From positions 1 through 42,044 of the forward strand of contig JAGCYX010000048.1 in assembly GCA_017960585.1 (NCBI GenBank): a stretch of DNA of 42,044 nucleotides. The letters run 5' to 3'. The DNA comes from Bacteroidales bacterium. GTDB lineage: Bacteria; Bacteroidota; Bacteroidia; Bacteroidales; UBA932. A program made the position numbers and the translations under genes. The notes beneath the pieces are model-generated. The model was not told the DNA's origin. It was given only the letters and a program-made list of their open reading frames with translations, and searched no databases. Numbering within the stretch: the first letter of the stretch is position 1; each line of letters begins with the position of its first letter. Shown here in pieces: positions 1 through 10,597 of this stretch.

Positions 1-459
1 CATCGGGAAACCGATGACCTTGCCCCACCAGGGGCCATGGGTGTACTCCTTAAGATAGGTGTAGTAGTCCGCCTTCATCTCCTGCTTCTTGGCCGTGAAG
101 TCTACCTGCACCGGGAAGAGCTCCACCACGAAAGGCGTGGAGGAGATGATGTCGGGATACAGGTCGGGATAGACGGCGTCGGCGCCGCTCACGGAACCCA
201 GGCTGATGCCGGCCAGGCTCGCGAGGGAGCCGAGGCTGCCGCCGCCGCTCTTGGAGGCGCTTTCCGGGGCCAGTTTGGAGTTGACGGTATATTCCTTGGG
301 CAGGCTGAAAGCGATTACGATGCCGACCACGGCGGCGATGCCGCACCATTTCAGGATCAGCTTCCACTCCTTGAAGAGCTTGCGGAGCAGCTCCATGATG
401 TCGATCTCGTCGTATTCTTCCTCAATCTGCTGAGGCTCAACGTATTTCTTCTCTTCCAT
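1..459 (-). CDS. Wzz-type polysaccharide chain-length determinant (N-terminal part)
   Basis: The frame starts at an ATG at 459 and runs off the window at base 1, so only about 153 N-terminal residues are visible. They show an acidic cytoplasmic N-terminus, a hydrophobic segment at about residues 33-53 (WCGIAAVVGIVIAFSLP), and then the PKEYTVNSKLAPE stretch typical of the first transmembrane helix and periplasmic entry of Wzz/chain-length determinant proteins. The family is an inner-membrane partner of Wza that sets polymer length and helps export of capsule, EPS or O-antigen. The gene lies 11 bp downstream of the Wza-like gene on the same strand, so the two are probably co-transcribed. Confidence in the family is good; the missing C-terminus prevents deciding whether a tyrosine-kinase domain is fused. 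Confidence 0.85.
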   Translation of the reverse strand, partial: MEEKKYVEPQQIEEEYDEIDIMELLRKLFKEWKLILKWCGIAAVVGIVIAFSLPKEYTVNSKLAPESASKSGGGSLGSLASLAGISLGSVSGADAVYPDLYPDIISSTPFVVELFPVQVDFTAKKQEMKADYYTYLKEYTHGPWWGKVIGFPM

Positions 460-470
460 CGGGCGAAGGA

Positions 471-3044
471 TTATTTCTTTAACATGTTGATCACCGATAT
501 GACCATCGTGGCCAGCGAAGCCGTGGACGTGCCGATGGACAGCACCTCGGACGTGCTCATGCCCTTGCGCTCAGGACGCTCCGGCACGATGATCTCGCAG
601 CCGGGCTCCACCTTGGCGCCGCCCACGCCGACCACGGAGATGTTGCCGTTGAGGTAGACGATGTAGGTCTTGCTGCGCTGGGCGCGGAAGCCGTAGCCGC
701 CGGCCGCGGAGATGTAGTAGCTGACCGGCTTGCCGGGGACGTAGGTCACGGTGTTCGGATACAGGACGTTGCCGCTGATGCGGACCGTCGTCAGCAGTTC
801 AGGCACGAAGAGGCGGTCGCCCTCGCGGAGGATCGGATCGTAGTCGGAACCCGGACGGGCCAGGGCCTTGTCCAGTTCGATACCGACGGAGAAGGTGTCG
901 CCCTCGCGGAGCTGCTGGATGTTCAGGGTGTCCCGCGCGGTGCCGCGGTTCACCATCGCCTGGATGCTGTTCTGGACGTTGGCTTCCTCCTGCGAGAGGC
1001 GGCGGGTCAGGGTGGCGCCGCGCACGAAGGCGATGTTGGAAGGACCGCCGGCGCGGCGGATCAGGTCGGAGGCGCGCTCGCCCTCGTTCAGGAGGACGTA
1101 TTCACCCGGGAAGGCCACCTCGCCCTCGATGCGGACGAAGCTCTGGGTCCGGAAGGCCGGGCTCTTTCGCACGGACACGACGTCGTAAGGCTGCAGGGTG
1201 AAATGATCGCCACCCTCCACCAGCAGGCCGTCCTGCAGCGGGAAGGAGAAGGTCTCGCCGATCTCGTCGAGCGGCACCAAGCTGTCGGGATCGACCACCC
1301 GGCGGGCCACGTCGACACGCGCCGTCGAAGCGCCGTCCAGCAGGCCGCCCGCCAGCAGGATCAGGTCTTCGACCGTGGTGTTGGCGGCGTACGGGAATAT
1401 GCCCGGATTCTTCACGTAACCGTTGATGGTCATCGTGCCGGGATCGTTCATCTCCTTCTGGGAGGTAATGGTCAGGATGTCGTTCTTGCGCAGGGCGATG
1501 TCGTCCGCCTTGCCGGACAGGATGCCGGCCAGGTCAAGGGAAAGCGACTCGAAGGTCAGGTCGTCCTTCTCCCGGACGAGTACGGCGCGGCCGGTGAAGG
1601 CGTCTTCCTTCAGGCCGCCCGCGGCGCGGACCAGCTGGCGGACCGTGGCGATGTCGCCGCCCAGCTCGAACATGCCGGGACGGAACACGGCGCCCTTGAC
1701 TTCCACCTTGTTGGAGAAGCGCTCCAGCGTCTCGCCCACGTGGACCTCGTCGCCGTCGGCCATCGCGAAGCTGGCGGCGGAGCTGTTGCGGACGGTGAAG
1801 ATCTGGCGCTCGGCGCCCTGGCGGCGAATCACGCGGACATCGTCCTGATAGGCCTTGCTGGAGAAGCCGCCCGCATACTGGATCAGGTCGGAAAGGGTCT
1901 CCCCTTCCGCCAGTTCATAGAACATCGGGCGCTTGACGTTGCCGGCCGCGAGCACGAGGTTCACGTACGGCGGGACGATGATGACGTCGCCCTCCTTGAG
2001 GGTGATGTCGCTGTCGGAACGGCCGTTGAAGAGGTAGCCGTACACGTCGACCGTGGCCACCTGCTCGCCGCCGCGGACCACCTTGATGGCGCGCAGGGAG
2101 CCGGTTTCGCTCACGCCGCCGGCGTTATAGAGGGCGTTGAAAACCGTAGCGAACGGAGACAGACGGTAGGTGCCCGGAGTCCCCACCTCGCCCATGATGT
2201 TCACCTGGATGGTGCGGATGTTGCGCAGGGTGATGCTGATGGTGGAATTCGGCTTGCTGCCGCCCACGCTGGCATACTTGCTCACCAGGGCGCGACGCAG
2301 TTTCTCCTTGGCCTCCTTGATGGTGAGGCCGCCCAGCTGCACCTGGCCGATCTGGCTGATATTGATGGTCCCTTCCGGGGAGATCGTCTTGCTGTAGGAG
2401 CCTTCGCTGTAGCCGAAGATCTCGATGAGCAGCTGGTCGCCGGGGCCGAGCTGGTAGCTCTCCGGCGTGGCCAGGTTCTCATTGGGCTCGAAGGTCAGCC
2501 GGTCGCCCTCGAAGATGTCGTGGCCGAAGATCTTGAGGCTGTCAGGAATTCCGTAATAGACATCCTCCATGGCGTCCAGCATGCCGCTGAGGTCGGCGGA
2601 ACGCGTGGCCAGCTTCGCCTTCTGCGCGTCGAAGCTGCTGATGTCGCGGTTCTTGTTCGAGCGGATCGGGCGCTTGCTCCGCTGGGGGCGGCTGCGCTGA
2701 TCCTCGAAGTACTCGTCTTCGTAGGTGCTTTCACGGACGGTGCGATTATTGCCCTGGCCACGGCGCGTGGCGGCGCCGGAACTGCGGCCGAAGGAGTCGT
2801 CCTCCCCGAACGCCTGCCCGCGGGAGTCGCTGTCCTGTCCGGACTGGACCTTGGCGCGGATGCGCTCCGCCTGCTCCTGGGTCACGCCGCGGAGCAGCAG
2901 TTCCTTGCTGATTTCGTCCTGGCTCTTGCCCTGGGACATCGCCGTCTTCACGTACTCAACCACCTGATCGTCCGTCATCTGGGCGTACGAGGCCAGCGAG
3001 AGGGCGCAGAGCAGCACAGCTGCGATCAATGCAATTCTCTTCAT
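471..3044 (-). CDS. Wza-like polysaccharide export protein with six SLBB-type repeats
   Basis: An 857-residue exported protein with signal peptide MKRIALIAAVLLCALSLASYAQ. A charged helical region (about residues 23-190) is followed by a polysaccharide biosynthesis/export domain beginning YQLGPGDQLLIEIFGY. Then come six SLBB-like units, each marked by a V.I.G.V..PG motif (for example VNIMGEVGTPGTY, VEVKGAVFRPGMF, MTINGYVKNPGIF, VRIEGEVAFPGEY, VRISGNVLYP). It ends in a hydrophobic C-terminal helix (TSTASLATMVISVINM) expected to cross the outer membrane. E. coli Wza is about 380 residues, so this is the extended form common in Bacteroidetes. It should form the outer-membrane export channel for a capsular or exopolysaccharide, working with the Wzz just downstream. 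A clear promoter lies at 3087-3118. Confidence 0.92.
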   Translation of the reverse strand: MKRIALIAAVLLCALSLASYAQMTDDQVVEYVKTAMSQGKSQDEISKELLLRGVTQEQAERIRAKVQSGQDSDSRGQAFGEDDSFGRSSGAATRRGQGNNRTVRESTYEDEYFEDQRSRPQRSKRPIRSNKNRDISSFDAQKAKLATRSADLSGMLDAMEDVYYGIPDSLKIFGHDIFEGDRLTFEPNENLATPESYQLGPGDQLLIEIFGYSEGSYSKTISPEGTINISQIGQVQLGGLTIKEAKEKLRRALVSKYASVGGSKPNSTISITLRNIRTIQVNIMGEVGTPGTYRLSPFATVFNALYNAGGVSETGSLRAIKVVRGGEQVATVDVYGYLFNGRSDSDITLKEGDVIIVPPYVNLVLAAGNVKRPMFYELAEGETLSDLIQYAGGFSSKAYQDDVRVIRRQGAERQIFTVRNSSAASFAMADGDEVHVGETLERFSNKVEVKGAVFRPGMFELGGDIATVRQLVRAAGGLKEDAFTGRAVLVREKDDLTFESLSLDLAGILSGKADDIALRKNDILTITSQKEMNDPGTMTINGYVKNPGIFPYAANTTVEDLILLAGGLLDGASTARVDVARRVVDPDSLVPLDEIGETFSFPLQDGLLVEGGDHFTLQPYDVVSVRKSPAFRTQSFVRIEGEVAFPGEYVLLNEGERASDLIRRAGGPSNIAFVRGATLTRRLSQEEANVQNSIQAMVNRGTARDTLNIQQLREGDTFSVGIELDKALARPGSDYDPILREGDRLFVPELLTTVRISGNVLYPNTVTYVPGKPVSYYISAAGGYGFRAQRSKTYIVYLNGNISVVGVGGAKVEPGCEIIVPERPERKGMSTSEVLSIGTSTASLATMVISVINMLKK

Positions 3045-3086
3045 ATTTCAGATTCTATCTTTTTGGCGTATTTATATAATATTATA

Positions 3087-3118
3087 CAAATATAAAGCAA
3101 ATTGCGCTAGGAAACAAA
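3087..3118 (-). promoter_or_regulatory. Bacteroidetes-type promoter of the wza-wzz operon
   Basis: Read on the minus strand there is TTTG (3115-3118), 20 bp, then TATATTTG (3087-3094), an exact match to the TTTG/TAnnTTTG consensus. It sits about 43 bp upstream of the wza ATG. The TTTG box lies inside the T-tract of the preceding tRNA-Asp terminator. Confidence 0.75.
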
Positions 3119-3143
3119 AAAAACCAGTCTTGCGACTGGTTTT
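3115..3143 (-). terminator. Rho-independent terminator of tRNA-Asp
   Basis: On the minus strand the arms AAACCAGTC and GACTGGTTT form a 9-bp stem around a TTGC-type tetraloop, followed by a run of T residues. It begins three bases past the tRNA 3' end. Confidence 0.85.
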
Positions 3144-3146
3144 CAG

Positions 3147-3221
3147 CGGTGCGGACGAGGCTCGAACTCGCGACCTCCGGCGTGACAGGCCGGCATTCTA
3201 ACCAAACTGAACTACCACACC
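3147..3221 (-). tRNA. tRNA-Asp (anticodon GTC)
   Basis: A 75-nt cloverleaf can be folded by eye on the minus strand. The acceptor pair is GGTGTGG/CCGCACC with one G-T wobble. The D-arm is GTTC/GAAT, and the anticodon stem CCGGC/GCCGG encloses loop CTGTCAC, giving anticodon GTC. The T-arm is GCGAG with loop TTCGAGC, and the discriminator base is G. CCA is not encoded. It has its own promoter at 3250-3280 and a strong terminator, so it is a single-gene unit. Confidence 0.95.
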
Positions 3222-3249
3222 TTGGTTGATTCGTTGCCGAATGCGGATG

Positions 3250-3280
3250 CAAAGATAGATATAATTTGGAAATCCGCAAG
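3250..3280 (-). promoter_or_regulatory. Promoter of tRNA-Asp
   Basis: Minus-strand TATCTTTG (3250-3257) matches TAnnTTTG exactly, with CTTG (3277-3280) 19 bp upstream as an imperfect TTTG box. Its distance to the tRNA 5' end (28 bp) allows a short leader. Confidence 0.6.
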
Positions 3281-3348
3281 CACCTCCCCCAAAAAAAATT
3301 TCGCCCCCTTTTGAAAGTATTTCATTTTTCTATAAAAATCCGTCTTGA

Positions 3349-5745
<2,397 letters not shown>

Positions 5746-5766
5746 CGATCCCCATCGAGATTGATT

Positions 5767-5811
5767 TCCCCGCACGCATCCATCCGGATGAATCCCGTGC
5801 GGGGATTTTTT
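5767..5811 (+). terminator. Terminator after the xylanase-esterase gene
   Basis: A 10-bp GC-rich stem, TCCCCGCACG (5767-5776) with CGTGCGGGGA (5796-5805), is followed by six T. The loop contains a second small palindrome, CATCCGGATG. Confidence 0.85.
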
Positions 5812-5886
5812 ATGGGTACGACCGGATCCTTGACGCTTTCCATAAAAATATCTCTTCGCAACGATAGTATTTTGCGATTAAATAGG

Positions 5887-5894
5887 TAAATTTG
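5887..5894 (+). promoter_or_regulatory. Possible -7 box before the aminotransferase
   Basis: TAAATTTG matches TAnnTTTG and lies 30 bp upstream of the ATG. No TTTG box at the usual spacing is seen; the nearest one is only 12 bp upstream. Confidence 0.4.
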
Positions 5895-5924
5895 CAAGAA
5901 TTTTAACTGAAAGTTAGTAGCATT

Positions 5925-7148
5925 ATGTCCATGCACATTTCCGCCAAGACGCAGGCCATGCCGGCTTCCGCCATCCGCAAGCTGGTCCCCCTCTCCGACG
6001 CCGCCAAGGCGCGGGGTATCCATGTGTATCACCTCAACGTGGGCGCTCCGGACATCAAGTCCCCCGACTGCGCCTTCAATGCCGTCGTGGAGAAGTGCAA
6101 AGGCATGCACCACCTCTCCTATACCAACTCCGCCGGACTCATCGAGCTCCGCGAGGGCATGGTGGAGAAGTACTACAAGAAGATCGGCATCGACATCGAG
6201 GTCAGCGAGCTGCTCATCGACGTGGCGGGCAGCGAGGCCTTCGCCGTGGCCATGCAGGTGGCCGCCGACCCGGGCGACGAGATCATCGTCGTGGAGCCGT
6301 TCTACACCAACTACCAGACCTTCGCCTACCTGAACGGCATCACGCTCAAGGCCGTTCCGACCGATATCCGCGAGGGCTTCAAGGTCCCCGACATCTCCGA
6401 GTTCGAGAAGCTCGTGACCCCGAAGACCCGCGCCGTGCTGATCAGCAATCCCTGCAACCCGTCCGGCAAGCTCTTCACGAAGGAGGAGATGCTCCAGATC
6501 GGCGACTTCTGCCGCCGGCACGAGCTCTTCCTCATCTCGGACGAGGTGTACCGCGAGTTCTGCTACACCGACGAGCCGCACTTCTCCGCGATGAACATCC
6601 CCGGCTGCGAGCAGAACGTCATCCTGGTGGACTCCGTCTCCAAGCGCTACAACCTCTGCGGCGCGCGCATCGGCTGCATCGTCTCCCATAACAAGGATGT
6701 CATGGCCGCGGCGCTCAAGTTCGCCCAGTCCCGCCTCTGCCCGCCGGTGCTCGGCCAGTACGCCGCCATCGGCGCGCTCGACACACCGCAGTCCTACTTC
6801 GACGAGGTCCGTGAAGAATACATCCGCCGCCGCGATTGCGCCGTGGAGATGCTGAACGCCATCCCCGGCGTATTCGCCCCCAAGCCCTTCGGCGCCTTCT
6901 ACACCGTCGTGGAACTGCCCGTCGAGAATTCCGAGGACTTCGCGCGCTGGATGCTCACCGACTTCAGCGTGGACGGCGCCACCACCATGGTGACGCCCGC
7001 CGCTTCGTTCTACAAGACCCCTGGCGTAGGACGCAACCACGTCCGCATCGCCTACGTCCTGGAAGTGCCCGCCCTGCGCAAGGCACTCACCATCCTGGCC
7101 CAGGGCCTCGAGGAATACTGCAAACAGCACGCGAATGGGATGGCGTAA
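5925..7148 (+). CDS. Class I/II PLP-dependent aminotransferase
   Basis: 407 residues of fold-type I aminotransferase. Visible motifs are the N-terminal LNVGAPD substrate-loop region, ISNPCNPSGK (the conserved NP-NPTG-like motif), the ISDEVYREF PLP-binding Asp region, and the Schiff-base lysine Lys240 in DSVSKRYNLCGARIG. The family transfers an amino group between an amino acid (often Asp, aromatic or Ala) and a 2-oxo acid. The substrate cannot be read from sequence. It has no signal peptide and is presumably cytoplasmic. Its last 14 bases overlap the start of the acyltransferase gene, so it probably leads the following lipid-gene operon, though a role in lipid metabolism is not shown by the sequence. 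Confidence 0.88.
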   Translation: MSMHISAKTQAMPASAIRKLVPLSDAAKARGIHVYHLNVGAPDIKSPDCAFNAVVEKCKGMHHLSYTNSAGLIELREGMVEKYYKKIGIDIEVSELLIDVAGSEAFAVAMQVAADPGDEIIVVEPFYTNYQTFAYLNGITLKAVPTDIREGFKVPDISEFEKLVTPKTRAVLISNPCNPSGKLFTKEEMLQIGDFCRRHELFLISDEVYREFCYTDEPHFSAMNIPGCEQNVILVDSVSKRYNLCGARIGCIVSHNKDVMAAALKFAQSRLCPPVLGQYAAIGALDTPQSYFDEVREEYIRRRDCAVEMLNAIPGVFAPKPFGAFYTVVELPVENSEDFARWMLTDFSVDGATTMVTPAASFYKTPGVGRNHVRIAYVLEVPALRKALTILAQGLEEYCKQHANGMA

Positions 7149-7689
7149 GTTCTGTGGATGGGCCCTTCGGAAGCTCGGATGGACGGCCGTAGAGCCGCTT
7201 CCCGAGGAGAAGAAGTGTGTCATCCTCGGCGTTCCGCACACCACCGTCTGGGATTTCCTGATTTCCTATCTTTACTTCAAATCCATTGGCGGAGACGGTC
7301 TCTGCATGATCAAGAAGGAGATGTTCTTCCCGCCCCTGGGCTGGATTCTCCGGGCCATGGGCGGCGTGCCCGTGGACCGTTCCAATTCCGGCGCGCTGGT
7401 CCGCAGCCTGATCACCCAGATGAAAACCCGCGAGACCTTCCACCTGGCCATCGCTCCGGAAGGCACCCGCAAGCCTGTCAAACGCTGGAAGAGCGGTTAC
7501 CACCTGATCGCCCGCGAAGCCGGCGTGCCCGTCTATCTGGGCTACTTCGACTGGAAGCGCAAGCGCGTGGGCCGCGGTCAGAAATTCGAACTCACCGACG
7601 ACGCGGCCGCCGACACCCGCCGCATCCAGGAAATCTATGAGGCGATGGACCTGGGCGCCCGTTACCCCGAGAATTACGTTACACACTGA
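7135..7689 (+). CDS. Lysophospholipid acyltransferase (LPLAT/PlsC-like) family protein
   Basis: A 184-residue protein with the two hallmarks of glycerolipid acyltransferases: His35-x4-Asp40 in VPHTTVWDF, the catalytic dyad, and Glu109 in APEGTR, the acyl-acceptor phosphate-binding motif. Hydrophobic stretches flank the first motif. It is shorter than typical PlsC (about 240 residues) and resembles the short acyltransferase group often annotated as 1-acyl-glycerol-3-phosphate acyltransferase. The start at 7135 overlaps the aminotransferase end by 14 bases, and its stop overlaps the next gene as TGATG, indicating translational coupling. The acyl acceptor is unknown; joining an acyl-CoA ligase and DgkA in one operon supports a phospholipid role. 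Confidence 0.85.
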   Translation: MGWRKFCGWALRKLGWTAVEPLPEEKKCVILGVPHTTVWDFLISYLYFKSIGGDGLCMIKKEMFFPPLGWILRAMGGVPVDRSNSGALVRSLITQMKTRETFHLAIAPEGTRKPVKRWKSGYHLIAREAGVPVYLGYFDWKRKRVGRGQKFELTDDAAADTRRIQEIYEAMDLGARYPENYVTH

Positions 7690-9305
7690 TGCGACACGAT
7701 TTCAAGACCCTCTCTGACCTATACGAATATGCCTCGGCCAAGTACGCCAAACGTACTGCAGCAGAATATACTGACGGAGAACAATCCTATACCTATGCTC
7801 GCTATCGCGAGACCTGCGACAACCTGTCGCGCACGCTTTCCAATTTCGGCATCGGCGCCTTCGACAAGGTGGCCATCCTGTCCGAGAACGGACCGCACTG
7901 GGGCATCGCCTTCTTCGCCGTGACGGCCTACGGACGCGTCGCCGTCCCGATGCTCAACGAACTGTCTTCCAGCGAGGTGGAGAACATCCTCTCCCACTCC
8001 GAAGCCAAGGCCCTCTTCGTCTCCCGCCGCCAGCTCAAGAAAGTCAGCAACGAGGCGATGGCCGCGCTCAGCCTGGTCATCGACATCGACACCTTCGAGT
8101 TCATCAAGCACGACGACGCCGCTTTCACCTGCGACGGGCGCGTGCTTACGCCCAACCCGATGGACATGGCCGCCCTCATCTACACCTCCGGCACCACCGG
8201 TTCGCCGAAGGGCGTGATGCTCAGCCACCGCAACTTCTGCGCGTCGGTCCTCGACTCCTGGTACGCCCAGCACGAGAACAAGCATTCCGTCTTCCTGTCC
8301 ATCCTTCCGATGGCCCACACCTACGAAATGACCCTCGGACTGTTGTATCCCTTCTCCGTGGGCGCGCGCGTCTGCTACCTGCGGCGCGTCCCCACTCCGA
8401 CCATCCTGAAGCAGACGCTGAAGGAGATCCGGCCTACGACGATGCTAGCCGTGCCGCTCATCATCGAGAAGATGTACAAGACCAGCATCGTCCCGACCAT
8501 CCGGGGCAGCAAGTTCCTGACTTACCTGCAGGAGCACGCCCCGCGCCTGCTCTGCCTGCTGGTCGGCTTCAAGCTGCGCAGCATCTTCGGCGGCCGCCTG
8601 CATTTCTTCGGCATCGGCGGCGCCAAGCTCGACCCCGAGGTGGAGACCTTCCTGCACCGGGCCGGTTTCCCTTACGGCATCGGCTACGGCCTCACGGAGA
8701 CCGCGCCGCTCGTCTGCGCCGCCGCCCCGTTCAAGACGCACGTCGGCACCACCGGCCCCGTCACGCATGGCGCCCAGATCCGCCTGGAGAACGTCAATCC
8801 GGAGACGGGCCTGGGCGAGATCACCGTCAAGGGCCCCAACGTGATGATGGGCTACTATAAAGACTACGAGCGGACGCAGTCCGTCCTCAGCCAGGACGGC
8901 TGGTTCCGCACCGGCGACCTGGCCTCCATCGACGCCCGGGGCCGTTATTCCATCCGCGGCCGCCTGCGCAACATGATTGTGGGCGCCTCCGGCGAGAACA
9001 TCTACCCCGAGGAGATCGAGCATGTGATCAACAGCCTGGATGGCATCGGCGAGTCGCTGGTTATCCAGCGCAACGGCCAACTCATCGCCCTGGTCAAGTT
9101 CGAGGATAATGAACTCGACTGGGACCTCGAGGGGCAGGATAAGTTCATCGAAGAGCTTGAGAAGAAGCGCCAGGCCGTCCTCGACTTCGTGAATGAGAAG
9201 GTCAGCCGCTTCTCGAAGATCAAGGACGTCGAAATTCAAAAAGAACCCTTCAGCAAGACGGCCACCCACAAGATCCGCCGTTTCCTTTACGAGAAAAAGT
9301 CATGA
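7689..9305 (+). CDS. Long-chain fatty acid--CoA ligase (AMP-binding family)
   Basis: 538 residues of the ANL superfamily. The adenylate/P-loop motif IYTSGTTGSPKGVML lies at about residues 164-178 and the A5-type motif GYGLTETAPLV follows. GWFRTGDLASID with the hinge region RGRLRNMIVGASGENIYPEEIE comes next. The C-terminal catalytic lysine region is KTATHKIRRFLY. The large N-terminal domain and AMP-binding pattern fit fatty acyl-CoA or acyl-ACP synthetases that activate free fatty acids with ATP. Its ATG at 7689 shares a base with the upstream TGA, and its own stop overlaps the dgkA start (ATGA), so it is tightly coupled on both sides. Chain-length specificity cannot be read. Confidence 0.9.
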   Translation: MRHDFKTLSDLYEYASAKYAKRTAAEYTDGEQSYTYARYRETCDNLSRTLSNFGIGAFDKVAILSENGPHWGIAFFAVTAYGRVAVPMLNELSSSEVENILSHSEAKALFVSRRQLKKVSNEAMAALSLVIDIDTFEFIKHDDAAFTCDGRVLTPNPMDMAALIYTSGTTGSPKGVMLSHRNFCASVLDSWYAQHENKHSVFLSILPMAHTYEMTLGLLYPFSVGARVCYLRRVPTPTILKQTLKEIRPTTMLAVPLIIEKMYKTSIVPTIRGSKFLTYLQEHAPRLLCLLVGFKLRSIFGGRLHFFGIGGAKLDPEVETFLHRAGFPYGIGYGLTETAPLVCAAAPFKTHVGTTGPVTHGAQIRLENVNPETGLGEITVKGPNVMMGYYKDYERTQSVLSQDGWFRTGDLASIDARGRYSIRGRLRNMIVGASGENIYPEEIEHVINSLDGIGESLVIQRNGQLIALVKFEDNELDWDLEGQDKFIEELEKKRQAVLDFVNEKVSRFSKIKDVEIQKEPFSKTATHKIRRFLYEKKS

Positions 9306-9682
9306 AAGAGAGAGGTAAATTTTCGCTGAAAGCCCGGTTGTTCAGTTTCATAAACGCCTTCGCCGGGATCCGTGTCCTGCTCCGGGATGAGCACAATGTC
9401 CGCATCCATTGCTGCGCCGCCGTGCTGGTCGTCGCCGCTGGTTTCCTGTTCGGGATTTCGGCCGGGGAATGGATCGCCGTCGTTTTCGCCATCGGCCTGG
9501 TGTTCACGGCCGAGGGCCTCAACACCGCCGTCGAGCGCCTCTCCGATCAGGTTCAGCCCGAATGGGACGAGCACATCCGCGACATCAAGGACCTCGCCGC
9601 CGGCAGCGTCCTCTTCGCCGCCATCGCCGCCCTCGTCGTCGGACTGATTATTTTCGTGCCGAAGATCATCGCCCTGTTCTGA
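9302..9682 (+). CDS. dgkA: Prokaryotic diacylglycerol kinase (DgkA family)
   Basis: 126 residues with three hydrophobic helices (about residues 36-52, 57-72 and 100-122) and the family signature EGLNTAVERLSD around the catalytic Glu. It is an integral inner-membrane enzyme. In Gram-negatives it phosphorylates diacylglycerol to phosphatidic acid; relatives in other phyla phosphorylate undecaprenol, and the sequence alone does not separate the two. The start overlaps the ligase stop by four bases (ATGA). Its phosphatidate product fits the neighbouring acyltransferase and acyl-CoA ligase. The 80 bp after the stop contain an imperfect hairpin (9689-9714) without a T-tract. Confidence 0.9.
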   Translation: MKERGKFSLKARLFSFINAFAGIRVLLRDEHNVRIHCCAAVLVVAAGFLFGISAGEWIAVVFAIGLVFTAEGLNTAVERLSDQVQPEWDEHIRDIKDLAAGSVLFAAIAALVVGLIIFVPKIIALF

Positions 9683-9749
9683 CCTTCCAATTTCGCCACA
9701 TAAGCGGCGGAATTCACCACATTTTCGCGCAACGCGCGCGAGGATTGCG

Positions 9750-9757
9750 TAATTTTG
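9750..9757 (+). promoter_or_regulatory. -7 box immediately upstream of the SDR gene
   Basis: TAATTTTG matches TAnnTTTG and ends only five bases before the ATG at 9763. A TTTTCG at 9722-9727 is a weak upstream box. If used, the transcript would start at or very near the start codon. Confidence 0.5.
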
Positions 9758-9762
9758 CTGCC

Positions 9763-10596
9763 ATGAAAATTCAAGGCAATACGGTCCTGATCACCGGGGC
9801 ATGCTCCGGAATCGGAAAAATCATGGCCCGGCGCAGCCTCGAGAAGGGCGCCAGCCAGGTCGTCATCTGGGATATCAATGAGGCGGCAATCGCCGCCACG
9901 GTGGAAGAACTCTCCCCGCTCGGGAAGGTCTGCGGCTTCCGGGCCGACATCTCCGATCCCGACTCCGTGGAGGCCGCCTACCAGGCCACGAAGGCCGCCG
10001 CGGGCGAGGTGGACATCCTCATCAACAACGCCGGCATCATCACCAACAACCTGACCTTCGCCGAGCAGACCGACCGCGACATCACCCGCACCATCGACAT
10101 CAACACCAAGGGCGCCATGTACGTCGCCCTGCGCTATATCAAAGATATGAAGGCCCGCGGCCGCGGCCACATCTGCAACGTCACTTCCTCCGCCGGCATG
10201 CTGGCGCTGCCGAAGATGGCCCTCTACACGGCCTCCAAGTGGGCTTCGATCGGCTGGTCGGAGTCCGTGCGCATCGAGCTGACCCGCGAGAAGAGTCCCG
10301 TGAAGATCACCACCATCGCTCCGTACTTCATCAACACCGGTATGTTCAACGGCATCCGCTCCTTCTTCAAGATCCAGGAGCCGGAGACGGTGGCCCGCAA
10401 GACGCTGCGCGCCATCGAGATCGACAAATGGTACAAGGGGATTCCCTTCTCCGAACACTTCATCCGCCTGATGCAGGGCATCTTCCCGCAGCGCCTCTTC
10501 GACTTCGTCTTCGGCGACGTCTGCGGCCTCTACACGGTGATGAATCACTTCACCGGCCGCCAGGAACACCACGACACCACCCACACCACGAGATAA
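9763..10596 (+). CDS. Short-chain dehydrogenase/reductase (SDR) family oxidoreductase
   Basis: 277 residues with a classical SDR layout: cofactor-binding TGACSGIG at about residues 12-19, a DI in VIWDINEA (an acidic residue at the end of strand 2 favours NAD over NADP), NNAGI, catalytic Ser in VTSSAGML, and Tyr155-x3-Lys159 in YTASK. A longer frame begins upstream, but MKIQGNTVLITG at 9763 gives the normal family N-terminus and sits right after the -7 box. The C-terminus is longer and hydrophobic, as in membrane-associated retinol/long-chain alcohol dehydrogenase-like SDRs. It is one base from the aldehyde dehydrogenase gene, so consecutive alcohol and aldehyde oxidation is plausible. Confidence 0.88.
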   Translation: MKIQGNTVLITGACSGIGKIMARRSLEKGASQVVIWDINEAAIAATVEELSPLGKVCGFRADISDPDSVEAAYQATKAAAGEVDILINNAGIITNNLTFAEQTDRDITRTIDINTKGAMYVALRYIKDMKARGRGHICNVTSSAGMLALPKMALYTASKWASIGWSESVRIELTREKSPVKITTIAPYFINTGMFNGIRSFFKIQEPETVARKTLRAIEIDKWYKGIPFSEHFIRLMQGIFPQRLFDFVFGDVCGLYTVMNHFTGRQEHHDTTHTTR

Positions 10597-10597
10597 T

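Noticed and set aside
37-657. 206-codon frame on the plus strand at the left edge
   Set aside because: It is antisense to wzz and the 3' end of wza and has the His/Gly/Leu-rich composition of an antisense frame.
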